This document shows, piece by piece, positions 28,001 through 35,923 of a stretch of DNA of 38,621 bases. A program made the translations under genes and the position numbers. Source of the stretch: Bacteroidota bacterium (GTDB lineage: Bacteria; Bacteroidota; Bacteroidia; Bacteroidales; NBLH01); NCBI GenBank assembly GCA_025361565.1, contig JANYKN010000011.1, positions 1-38,621 of the forward strand, written 5' to 3'. The notes beneath the pieces are model-generated. The model made no database searches. It saw only the letters and a list, made by a program, of their open reading frames with translations, and had not been told where the DNA came from. How positions within the stretch are numbered: the stretch's first letter is position 1; every line of letters starts with the position of its first letter.

Positions 28001-31000
28001 ATTGAGTCGAATCGACACATAAAGTTTGATTATCTCCGGCATTGGCAATAACTTCATTATTGGTTATAAATATATCATCATACAAACTGCACAATCCTTT
28101 GGTAACCGTCCATCTAAAATTTGTAATATCTGCTGAAATATTATCAACAATAGTAATATTACTAAATGGGCTGTGAATATTTACACTTGGAGAACCTGAA
28201 ACTACGCTCCATGAACCAGTTCCATTTATTGGCATATCGGCTTGCAAAATATATGATGATGAACAAATTTCATCGTCATTTTGCGCTCTAGGTTGCGAGG
28301 GTGCATTATTCACAATTACCATTGTATCAGAAGCTAAACAAGAACCACTCGAAACTGTCCACGTAAAACGGTTTAAACCTAAGCCTAAGCCTCCAACATG
28401 AGAATTAAACATGGTTGGATTTGTTATAGTTATGGAACCACCTGTACCTGTTACAATTGGAGACCAGGTTCCGGTTCCAACTGTAGGGCTAATTCCTTTA
28501 AAAGAAGCTGTATCATTACAAACGATTATATCTGGCCCTGCATTTGAAAAAACTTTATTGTTGACTACAATCGCTGTATCTCTTGCTTCACATGTATTAC
28601 GTTGAACAGTCCAGATATATTCGTTGTTTCCAGGTACAGAAATTCCAGAAATAGATGAATTGTACGAAGACGGATTATTGATAATACCACTTGATGGCGA
28701 ACCTTTTGTCCAAATACCTGAACCTCCTACACCCGGTGACTCACCATTTAGCACAATAGTGCCATCACAACTATTATAGAGTCCATTGGCAGAAATACTA
28801 AAATGATTATTGAAAAGAGCAAGGATATCACTTGATGTGCAACCACCTTTATTGATTGTCCATGTCATCAAATTAGTAAGTCCTCCATCACGTACGCCAG
28901 AAATACCTGTATTATAAAGTGTGTTATTTAAAATGGAAACACCAACAGTAGCCGTCCATTGGCCGGTTGCTTTGAAAGGATATCCACCCGGAGGATTGTA
29001 GAAGTTTGGATCATTCCCTGCTAATTGGAAATTTGATGAACAAATACTTGTATCAGCATCAAATCCAACTGAGGCATCGGTTGAAACCCCATTACTCATA
29101 ATTGCTACATCGTCAAATGATGAGCATCCCTGGTTATAAACCGTCCAACGATAAGTATTCTCATTAATAAACATATTAAGCCCACGAACTGAGGTGGTAT
29201 GGCTCGTTGGATCTGCAATTAAATAACTACCACTTAATCGTGTCCATTCACCCCTTTCGCCTATGCTTGTGTTGGGTGCATCAGCCTGAAGAGTAGCATT
29301 ATCACTACAAACTTCTACTGTTGAACCCATTATTCCAAGTTCATTTATCACATTCGCATTAGCCAAAGTTGGCACAGCTACTGTGATATCAACAATGTCA
29401 TTATCAGAACATGTCCTTCCTCCAAATGTCCTTGAAACTGTCCATTGGTACTGATGCACTCCATTGGCCATATTTATTACCTGTGATGTATTTAACGTTG
29501 GTGTGACAATAGTAGAAGAAGGAGCCGGAGAGTATACTGTTGACCATCTTCCTGTCACGGAAGGATCAATTGGGTTTACTGCGTTTAAATTTACAGTGGC
29601 TGTTCCTCCGGGAGCACCGCATATAAATTGATCCAACCCTGCATCGGCAAAAACACTATTATTGGTAATAACTATTGTATCTGTTAATACACAAGTTTTT
29701 GCAACCATTGTTGGAACAGCGGTGTAATCGTTGAAAGAGTATATTGCGTTCCAAATAAATCCTGCCCCATTGCTAACACCGGCAGGGATATTTTTCACAT
29801 CGGTAATCCGGTTCGAAGGAGAAACAATTGTGGCGGTACTTCCTGACATCAATGTCCATTCTCCCCAAGAGTGTCCTTGCTGTTCAACAATTGAGCCTGA
29901 AATATCATACCAAGTATCATTTTGATTTATCGTATTGCCTGTTATCCGGGTTGAATCACCACAAATAATCATATCGGCAGCAGAGGTAACAGGCTTTGGA
30001 AATGGTGAAAGATTCCATACAATTTGGTTTTGAGAACCAGAACAATTTCCATTGCTAACAGTCCAGTTTAAAGTATTTTTTCCCAGAGAAAGACCCTTTA
30101 ACATATCTCCACTAGCAAGAGAACTTGTATTTAATCCTGTCGATTTAAAATAAGCCCTACCGGCAACAGTCCAAAAACCAGTTTCACCAGCCAAAGGGTT
30201 TGCCTGAAGTTGATCAGTGGAGTCAGCACATGCATAAACTGCATCACCTGCATTAGGAACTACCATATTATTAGTTACTTTAACGGTATCGGTAAGAAAA
30301 CAAGTAGCATCAATCCCCGGAGGACCAAAGTATTGGTTAGTTACAGTCCAAACATAAGTATTCATTCCCTGAGCTATATTGCTTACGTATGAATTACAAT
30401 AATCTCCGGAACATGAAGAATTTTCAAATGTACCGGTACCGCTATTTACTTTCCATACTCCGTTTCCTCGTTCGGGCCTGTTAGCCACCAAAGTTGTGAA
30501 AGGTGCACATATACTAGGCTGTGCGGATCCTGCGCTGGCATTTGAAGGAAGAGCATTTGTTATATAGACATCATCGGACATTAAACAGTTTTCAGTAACA
30601 TTAAATACATTCCATCTGTATACGTTTGTATCAAATGCCATATTCCTCACAGTCGTGACATTATTTAGAGAATTATCAAAAAGCCCAGCTCCATGTGTTA
30701 TCGTCCAATAACCATTCACTACATCACTTGCATGTGCACCACCAAATACACCTGAGGCAGGGTCTGCTTGAAGTCCGGCAGTATCTGCACAGTAAGTATA
30801 ATCAGAACCTGCATTTAAATCCTCCAAAAGTCCCTTGCTAAATACTTGAACGGTGTCGCTTATTGTACAGACAATTCCATTAATAGTATTTCTTTTCCAC
30901 CAAATAAATGAAGTTGTACCTGCCTGAATACCAGAAACATGTGAATTATAAAAAGTATTATCTATCGGATCAGGAGGGACCGGACTGTGAAATTCCAAAC

Positions 31001-32252
31001 CAGTGGTTGGTGTTGGTGCATTTTCTGTCCACCAATGCTCCATGGAACCTGAACCCTCGCATAAAGCATCAAGGTTAACCTTAGTGGCGCAAACAGTTTG
31101 ATCAATACCTGCATTGGCAGGTAGCGGAAGAGCATTAATCACTTCAACAATATCGCTTCTTGTGCAACCTTTGTACGTAACTGTCCATTCAAACCTATTT
31201 ATACCAGGCACTGTATTCCAATAATCGGGATGATTTGGCTGCATATAATAGGAAAGGTTTGTCACTTGAGTGTTATATACAGTGGGATTCGAAATTATTG
31301 CATCACCTGAAATTACTGTCCACAAGCCCGTTCCACGGCCAGGAGGAGGCAAAGTTGGGTTGCTCCCATTTAAAAAGTACTTGGTATCGCAAACTGTTGT
31401 ATCCCTTCCTGCATAAGAATTTGCCGGGGAATTGTTTTGAATCGTAATTTCGTCAAAAGCGGTACAAAACCCATTAGTAACCGTCCACCGGAATAAATTA
31501 TCATTCCAATCCAAACCATTAATCATTGTGGTAGGTGAATTTGGATCAGCTATTACCCCTGGAGCTGTTGGTGGAACTTGAGTCCAGGTACCGGTTGCTG
31601 TATAATTTGGTGCAATAGTGAGCGAGGCTGGGTCGTTTCCTGCCATTTGAAAGAAACTATCACAAATCTTAACGGTATCAGAAGTCCCAGCGCTAGCCGT
31701 TACCGGAAGGTAAAATACCGAAACTAAATCTTCTGACTGACAACCCGTTGTATTATTTCGGACTCTCCACCTGAATACATTTTCTCCAGGCCCAAGACCT
31801 GTTATGGCAGTATTATAAATATTGGGTGAAACAATAGTTCCAAGACCCTGAGTCCTGTTCCAAATGCCAGTAATGCCTGCGGGTGGTTGATTTGCGGATA
31901 AAGTTGTATTTACCACACAAGGATATGCATCCACACCAGCACTGGCTAATGGATATACAAAGCCTGCAATTGTAACGTTTCTGGGTACGCTGCCAACAGT
32001 CCATGTAAAAGTGATATTCGTGTTAAATGGAATATTAAAGGCTGTTGTATTTGGACTATTCGGATTAGCAAATGTTATAGCCGGAACGTTAGAAGTCCAG
32101 GTACCAACCAAAGGTGAAGGGTTTGGTGCAGATAAACTCGCTGTTGAACAATCATTGTTCAACACAGCTGATTGTGAGTATATTACTGATATGTTAAAAA
32201 AAAGCAATTTTATTAACAATATCAAAACTGGTTTATAATGTTTAATTTTCAC
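25017..32252 (-). CDS. Giant SprB-like adhesin: 22 Ig/PKD-like modules, 4 PKD domains, T9SS type B tail
   Basis: 2411 aa. Signal peptide (about 1-27, ending VIYSQ). Residues about 30-1970 are tandem modules of about 90 aa, which I count as one degenerate N-terminal copy and 21 fuller copies. Each opens with a NAGxDxxxC-type start (NAGIDQTVC, SNAGPDIIVC), a GxGxW segment and a FxWTV strand, and closes with a GCxxxDxVxIxNN segment. Four PKD domains follow (about 1972-2310: FVWNFGDSE, YNWNFGDGD, WLWEFGDGA, FEWNFGDNG). The final 100 residues are a CHU_C/gliding-motility-associated domain (FPNAFTPN, IFNRWGEKIFES, GWDGYRDKKLLPMDVYVWKV), a T9SS type B signal. It is likely a long surface filament or adhesin. 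SprB from Flavobacterium is the known parallel, but gliding itself is not shown here. Confidence 0.9.
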   Translation of the reverse strand: MKIKHYKPVLILLIKLLFFNISVIYSQSAVLNNDCSTASLSAPNPSPLVGTWTSNVPAITFANPNSPNTTAFNIPFNTNITFTWTVGSVPRNVTIAGFVYPLASAGVDAYPCVVNTTLSANQPPAGITGIWNRTQGLGTIVSPNIYNTAITGLGPGENVFRWRVRNNTTGCQSEDLVSVFYLPVTASAGTSDTVKICDSFFQMAGNDPASLTIAPNYTATGTWTQVPPTAPGVIADPNSPTTMINGLDWNDNLFRWTVTNGFCTAFDEITIQNNSPANSYAGRDTTVCDTKYFLNGSNPTLPPPGRGTGLWTVISGDAIISNPTVYNTQVTNLSYYMQPNHPDYWNTVPGINRFEWTVTYKGCTRSDIVEVINALPLPANAGIDQTVCATKVNLDALCEGSGSMEHWWTENAPTPTTGLEFHSPVPPDPIDNTFYNSHVSGIQAGTTSFIWWKRNTINGIVCTISDTVQVFSKGLLEDLNAGSDYTYCADTAGLQADPASGVFGGAHASDVVNGYWTITHGAGLFDNSLNNVTTVRNMAFDTNVYRWNVFNVTENCLMSDDVYITNALPSNASAGSAQPSICAPFTTLVANRPERGNGVWKVNSGTGTFENSSCSGDYCNSYVSNIAQGMNTYVWTVTNQYFGPPGIDATCFLTDTVKVTNNMVVPNAGDAVYACADSTDQLQANPLAGETGFWTVAGRAYFKSTGLNTSSLASGDMLKGLSLGKNTLNWTVSNGNCSGSQNQIVWNLSPFPKPVTSAADMIICGDSTRITGNTINQNDTWYDISGSIVEQQGHSWGEWTLMSGSTATIVSPSNRITDVKNIPAGVSNGAGFIWNAIYSFNDYTAVPTMVAKTCVLTDTIVITNNSVFADAGLDQFICGAPGGTATVNLNAVNPIDPSVTGRWSTVYSPAPSSTIVTPTLNTSQVINMANGVHQYQWTVSRTFGGRTCSDNDIVDITVAVPTLANANVINELGIMGSTVEVCSDNATLQADAPNTSIGERGEWTRLSGSYLIADPTSHTTSVRGLNMFINENTYRWTVYNQGCSSFDDVAIMSNGVSTDASVGFDADTSICSSNFQLAGNDPNFYNPPGGYPFKATGQWTATVGVSILNNTLYNTGISGVRDGGLTNLMTWTINKGGCTSSDILALFNNHFSISANGLYNSCDGTIVLNGESPGVGGSGIWTKGSPSSGIINNPSSYNSSISGISVPGNNEYIWTVQRNTCEARDTAIVVNNKVFSNAGPDIIVCNDTASFKGISPTVGTGTWSPIVTGTGGSITITNPTMFNSHVGGLGLGLNRFTWTVSSGSCLASDTMVIVNNAPSQPRAQNDDEICSSSYILQADMPINGTGSWSVVSGSPSVNIHSPFSNITIVDNISADITNFRWTVTKGLCSLYDDIFITNNEVIANAGDNQTLCVDSTQLIASIPPMSSNGTWSIEAGGDGVSIDNSLARITWVKNLDFGTTTFRWTLSKGGCSDFDFVEINNLGVTASGDDITACEMPIRLSGNNPKPFGATGIWTEYFPGSVHFIDDNTLYNARVDGMDEGQVATLKWTVANSFCSADVDVHIINRGFTINAGTDIVSCQDFATVSAENRGTGFWEVKAGSGIFDNSNSANTVVRNLGKGDNVLRWTVNDNGCSAFDEVKVTNNSLSVSAGNDAITCDDFITLVATPLSSTGYGLWSGGGSSTLIVNKTSSITLVNNLQSGLNTFTWSVTDKGCTVNANIKITSNHFNANAGSDLIVATDFSSVNAGLPVTAIGTWIPFTGSGTPDDIHSPTTTIRSLGYGINEFIWQVNWNGCVDQDTIRIIYNPLNAFAGIDTSICTPRVFMKANNPYPFTGKWTKIGAETTGEFGDDTNPLTEIFNIGMGTVNKYRWTVTINGFSTYDEVTVINNQFPLSAGIDRPTCINQIQLAADSVRNGSGAWSIMYGGGVFDNISAHNALVTNIQEGPNIYIWTATKNFGCTNSDTVQISFNAPPTASFVTDITQGCSPLDVQFTNTSSGGVTFVWNFGDSERRDSGLTTFTRRFDAIYDADSVYTVKLTAYSGSGCTDVTSRQITVFRIPKVDFSPSPISQTWPRSQVNFENLSGENYPIYNWNFGDGDTRLDTVFNTNFSHDYQTWGKYTITLGIPASSCPDTASYTIEIFPPLPKNSGGRNYSGCAPFTVKFTNGTEYTDRWLWEFGDGATSDSITPDYTYDVPGRYIVNLYAWGPGALSDSVFIRHDTVNVYPTPVANFLVTPDTVMLPNSAVYGYNRSTDADIFEWNFGDNGNEVVTGENPIHFYTEPGTYNIILRVYTEHGCFDSASIFEAVVVEKSGVCKFPNAFTPNPSGPSNGGYYDNDISNDVFHPVYRGIGIYKLEIFNRWGEKIFESDNPAMGWDGYRDKKLLPMDVYVWKVTGKYKNGVPFKDAGDVTLIR

Positions 32253-32262
32253 TTTTATTGGC

Positions 32263-32280
32263 TTTTAGTTTTAACTAAAA
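32263..32280. promoter_or_regulatory. AT-rich palindrome just before the giant adhesin gene
   Basis: TTTTAGTT (32263-32270) and AACTAAAA (32273-32280) are perfect complements with two bases between them, 10 nt upstream of the minus-strand start codon. It would form a hairpin in the leader, close to the ribosome-binding region, or serve as a protein site. Confidence 0.35.
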
Positions 32281-32880
32281 AAATTATCTAAAACTTAAAT
32301 TTTACCAATATTTATTATGAGAAATTTTTCACTAATAAAACAACTGAAACAATAATCTATAAATCCTTTCTTCTAAAATTTTACATTCTTTATTAAATAT
32401 TTTATTAATTATAAATTAATCATAATTAATTCTGGTAAATAATAGACTAATTCATTAAAAAAAAGGTTGCAACTTTATTTGCAAATAAAATACTTTCACA
32501 TCCGTTTTTCTTAATTTGAATTAAAAATACATGATCAAATGAAACAATTTTTGTTACCCGTATCATATTAATTTAGAAATCATTCAAAAAAAAGTTGGAT
32601 ATTGTCCGTATCAAAAGTGGTTAAACATTTTTAATAATTTAGTGTAAAAAAAAAATTCATATTCAGGTTGATTATAATTCTAAACCAACGATCTAATAAT
32701 TTAGGCGAAACTATTTTGAAGCAAATTCGAACTGGCGCACATGCTGATACCGTTCAATAAGCATCTAAAACAAATGAAATTCTAAATTCAATTCCATTAT
32801 TGCAATTTTTAATGATCATATTTAAAACATTGATTAAGTTTGATTTCTTATATTTCGACTTTTCTTGATTTCAAAGATCA

Positions 32881-32916
32881 AAAAAGCCAGAAAGATTTTC
32901 AATTCTTTCTGGCTTT
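32881..32916 (-). terminator. Terminator of the amino-acid permease gene
   Basis: A 13-bp stem (AAAGCCAGAAAGA at 32883-32895, complement at 32904-32916) lies 22 nt beyond the permease stop codon. On the minus strand it ends in TTTTTT before GATC, so it is a good intrinsic terminator for that gene. Confidence 0.85.
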
Positions 32917-32938
32917 CGAGCTATAATCATCTAACTTA

Positions 32939-34495
32939 TTAAACTAATTTATCACGTCCATTTTCAGGATTTCCAATTCTTCGTAATTTGCTGTTTTTCA
33001 TCCCATAAAAGAAATAGATAAACAAGCCAATGGCAAACCAAATAATCAACCGAAGCCACGTATCTAGCGGTAAAGCGGCCATTAAATACAAGCAAATCCC
33101 AGCACCAAGAAGAGGAATCACTGGCACCCATGGAGTCCTAAACGGGCGATTTAAATCTGGTCGTTTTTTTCGCAAAACAATGATGCCCACGCAAACTATT
33201 GCAAACGCCAGCAAAGTTCCAATTGAAACCAGTTCGCCCAAAATATTGATTGGTAAAATGCCCGCTAATATAATTGCTACAAAACCAGTTAAAATAGTGC
33301 TTACATAAGGAGTTTTAAATTTGGGGTGTACTTTAGAAAATACCGGAGGCAATAAACCATCCTTAGCCATCGTATAGAAAATCCGAGGCTGCCCCATGAG
33401 CATAACCAATATTACCGAACTTAATCCTGCAATGGCAGCAATTTTTATTATTGGACGCAACCAAAACATACTGTCGCCCATTGCATTAACACCAACAGCA
33501 ATAGGATCAGCAACATTGAGTTGGGTATAACTTACAATACCTGTTAATACAACTGCCATCAATATGTACAATATGGTAGAAATTCCCAACGATCCTAAAA
33601 TTCCAACAGGCATATCGCGTTGGGGATTTTTAGATTCCTGAGCAGCAGTTGAAACTGCATCAAACCCTATATAGGCAAAAAATATAACACCAGCTGCCCT
33701 TAATATTCCACTCCATCCAAAATGACCCCACTCTCCGGTATTTTTCGGTATAAATGGATGCCAGTTTCCTGCCTTTACAAACATAAAACCCAAACCAATA
33801 AACATGATAATCACTGACACTTTTGTAATCACCATTACATTGTTGAAATTGGCAGTTTCTTTAATTCCAATAACCAATAACGCAGTAAGCATGGCCACTA
33901 TAAACATGGCAGGAGCATTACAAATTGCTGTAACATGTGGCAAAGAATCAATTGAAATCCCTGATGCAAGTAATTCTGCTGTAAGGTTTGTTGTTATTGG
34001 TTTCCATCCCATTTTTGGTACTTCAACCAATATGGTATGCCAAGCAGCTGTAAATTGTGCAGGTAAGTGAATCCCAAAATCGTGGAGGAAACTGACTACA
34101 TAACCCGACCATCCAACTGACACGGTTGAAGCGGCAAATAGATATTCCAAAATTAAATCCCAGCCAATTATCCAGGCAAGAAATTCGCCCATTGTGGCAT
34201 AAGCATACGTATAGGCACTTCCCGAAATGGGAATCATAGAAGCAAACTCTGCATAGCAAAGACCTGCAAAGGCACAGGCCAACCCAGCAATTATAAAAGA
34301 TATTACAATGGCAGGACCAGCATATTGGGCTGCTGCCTGGCCGGTGAGTACAAAAATACCTGCACCTATCACAGCTCCTATTCCTAATGTAGTTAAATTG
34401 GTGGCTGTCAGGGTCTTTTTTAATCCATGTTCGTTATCTGCCGACTCGTTGAGAATTTGCTGAACAGGTTTTGTGTCGAAAAGCCTTGATTTCAT
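32939..34495 (-). CDS. APC-family cationic amino-acid permease (YfnA/CAT-like)
   Basis: 518 aa, inner membrane. TM1 carries the APC substrate-binding motif GIGAVIGAGIFVLTG. It continues with PISGSAYTYAYATMGE and FAYIGFDAVSTAAQESKNP, typical of the cationic amino-acid transporter branch, then MGQPRIFYTMAKDG and RPFRTPWVPVIPLLG. I count 12 or more hydrophobic helices, which fits the family. There is a long insertion between the third and fourth helical groups (about 150-180, ILVEVPKMGWKPITTN) as in bacterial YfnA-like proteins. Transport is probably driven by the proton or other ion gradient. The specific amino acid is not fixed by sequence. It is a single gene with its own terminator, divergent from the methyltransferase-like gene. 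Confidence 0.9.
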   Translation of the reverse strand: MKSRLFDTKPVQQILNESADNEHGLKKTLTATNLTTLGIGAVIGAGIFVLTGQAAAQYAGPAIVISFIIAGLACAFAGLCYAEFASMIPISGSAYTYAYATMGEFLAWIIGWDLILEYLFAASTVSVGWSGYVVSFLHDFGIHLPAQFTAAWHTILVEVPKMGWKPITTNLTAELLASGISIDSLPHVTAICNAPAMFIVAMLTALLVIGIKETANFNNVMVITKVSVIIMFIGLGFMFVKAGNWHPFIPKNTGEWGHFGWSGILRAAGVIFFAYIGFDAVSTAAQESKNPQRDMPVGILGSLGISTILYILMAVVLTGIVSYTQLNVADPIAVGVNAMGDSMFWLRPIIKIAAIAGLSSVILVMLMGQPRIFYTMAKDGLLPPVFSKVHPKFKTPYVSTILTGFVAIILAGILPINILGELVSIGTLLAFAIVCVGIIVLRKKRPDLNRPFRTPWVPVIPLLGAGICLYLMAALPLDTWLRLIIWFAIGLFIYFFYGMKNSKLRRIGNPENGRDKLV

Positions 34496-34943
34496 TTAAA
34501 TTGATATTATTAGTTTAATTATCATTTATTGAATTATTCTTAAAGTTTTAAAGATGGATATTATTTTTAAGTCCAACAAAAAAAATCATAAATTGATTTT
34601 TAAAATTATAAGCATAACGCAATAAAACACATAAGATTTACTCTTTATTTGTAAGTTACAAATATTGAATATTGATTAAAAATCAGATTTTTTGATTTAT
34701 ATAAAGTTAACTTACACGATATTCCTACATTAAACCCTATCGTTCAGATCAATATAGATTATATTAATTAAAACAAACACGCTAAACAATCTTTTTGTAA
34801 ATTTATATCCTGGATAAGCGATTACTAAATTTAAGGTGTCTCAATCTTAAAATCGTTAGCGACCTGATTGCATTATTTTCTACATGTTTGTTTTGAAGAT
34901 TAATAAACGTTTTTCAAAATAAATAATCTACAAACAAAAACAT
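34496..34943. other. Divergent intergenic region
   Basis: 448 nt of AT-rich sequence between the permease and the methyltransferase-like gene. It must hold promoters for both, but no site matched well enough to annotate. No gene, repeat or strong hairpin was seen. Confidence 0.5.
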
Positions 34944-35609
34944 ATGGCACTAAAAAAGAAAGTTTTCATAGTAATGATGCTATTTCTGGTATTTTATTGT
35001 GCATTTATTTTTATTGCAGCGGGCACATTTTTATACTGGGAAGGATGGCTATATTTTGTTGCACTAATTGTTCCATTGATCTTTACCTTGATTTATCTGT
35101 TAAAAAACGATCCTGCTTTATTAGAACGAAGGTTCCGGACACAAGAAAAAGAAAAAAAACAGAAGATGATTGTCAAAGCTTTTCGATTGCCTTTTATATT
35201 ATGCTATCTTTTACCTGCTATTGACCATCGCTTTAACTGGTCCGAAGTTCCAACTATTATAGTTGTGGTGGCCAATATTATGGTTATGCTTGGCTATTTT
35301 ATAGTTCATTTTGTATTTAGGGAAAACAGCTATACTTCACGCATTGTTGAGGTGGAAGAAGATCAAAAAGTGATTTCAAGCGGACCTTATGCAATTGTAC
35401 GCCATCCAATGTATTCAGGTACTTGCCTAATGTTTTTATTTACACCACTAGCTTTGGGTTCATTTTGGGCTCTCATAGCTTTTGTATTTTTACCTGTTGT
35501 GCTCATTATTAGAATCTTAAACGAAGAAAATGTTTTACAAAGAGACTTAAAAGGGTACAAAGAATATTGCCTGAAAACGAAATATCGTCTAATCCCATAT
35601 ATTTGGTAA
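34944..35609 (+). CDS. Isoprenylcysteine carboxyl methyltransferase-like membrane protein
   Basis: 221 aa, with four or five hydrophobic segments (about 7-30, 34-51, 80-92, 105-126, 160-190). The C-terminal half carries the ICMT/PEMT family signature: GPYAIVRHPMYSG, followed by NEENVLQRDLKGYKEYC and YRLIPYIW, residues that in the family bind SAM and the membrane substrate. Bacterial members methylate unknown lipid or small-molecule acceptors, since protein prenylation is absent. The start is well placed, as MALKKK precedes TM1. It appears to be a single gene; the GH92 gene starts 314 nt downstream on the same strand. Confidence 0.87.
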   Translation: MALKKKVFIVMMLFLVFYCAFIFIAAGTFLYWEGWLYFVALIVPLIFTLIYLLKNDPALLERRFRTQEKEKKQKMIVKAFRLPFILCYLLPAIDHRFNWSEVPTIIVVVANIMVMLGYFIVHFVFRENSYTSRIVEVEEDQKVISSGPYAIVRHPMYSGTCLMFLFTPLALGSFWALIAFVFLPVVLIIRILNEENVLQRDLKGYKEYCLKTKYRLIPYIW

Positions 35610-35923
35610 TCAATCTTTGTTCAAAATTTCAAAAAATCCTTTAAAGTGAGTCTCTTTCTAATTTCAAATAATTAATTTGAATATCAACTTTTACAAACCA
35701 ATAAAATGGAAACGGCTGTTAAACCAACATAAGCATCGTAATATCTATTGGAGCAATAATTCGTAACATTCGCGAAAATAAAAGAAACAACCCTGTTTAT
35801 AATAAAGAAATTCTTAGCTTTTTTCTTTTGAACTTTACTATTTTTGTCTGTCTGATAAATATGTATAAATAATTTATCAGATTGCAAGTGTATTAGTCAA
35901 AACCATCTTTAAATCTTTATGTA
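35610..35923. other. Intergenic region before GH92 gene
   Basis: 314 nt. Apart from the promoter and palindrome at 35839-35880, nothing recognisable. A minus-strand open frame (35684-35887) lacks any protein-like features and overlaps the regulatory site. Confidence 0.5.
35839..35880 (+). promoter_or_regulatory. -7 element and 9-bp palindrome upstream of GH92 gene
   Basis: TATTTTTG (35839-35846) matches TAnnTTTG. Directly after it lies a perfect inverted repeat, CTGATAAAT (35852-35860) and ATTTATCAG (35872-35880), with an 11-nt spacer. If the -7 assignment is right, transcription begins at or near the left half-site, so the palindrome is either an operator at the start site or a 5' hairpin. 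It ends 43 nt before the ATG at 35924. No -33 TTTG is at the usual distance. Confidence 0.45.

Larger units (their letters stand above)
32253..32938. other. Intergenic region with palindrome upstream of the adhesin gene
   Basis: 686 nt, very AT-rich, with no gene I can support. It holds the leader palindrome (32263-32280), a 16-bp perfect palindrome TTTATTTGCAAATAAA (32474-32489), which could be an operator for the adhesin gene 222 nt away, and the permease terminator at 32883-32916. The length is in keeping with a regulated promoter region for a large surface protein, but no promoter could be fixed. Confidence 0.4.

Noticed and set aside
31235-31447. Short plus-strand frames opposite the giant adhesin gene
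   Set aside because: All lie antisense to a continuous 2411-codon gene with consistent domain repeats; none has protein-like conservation.
32703-32764. Short reading frames on both strands in the intergenic region (about 17 residues each)
   Set aside because: Both look protein-like in composition but are too short, lack initiation signals and match nothing I recognise; chance is the better explanation.
35684-35887. 67-aa minus-strand frame before the GH92 gene
   Set aside because: Overlaps the promoter and palindrome, is rich in Lys/Asn/Ile as expected from AT-rich DNA, and has no recognisable features.
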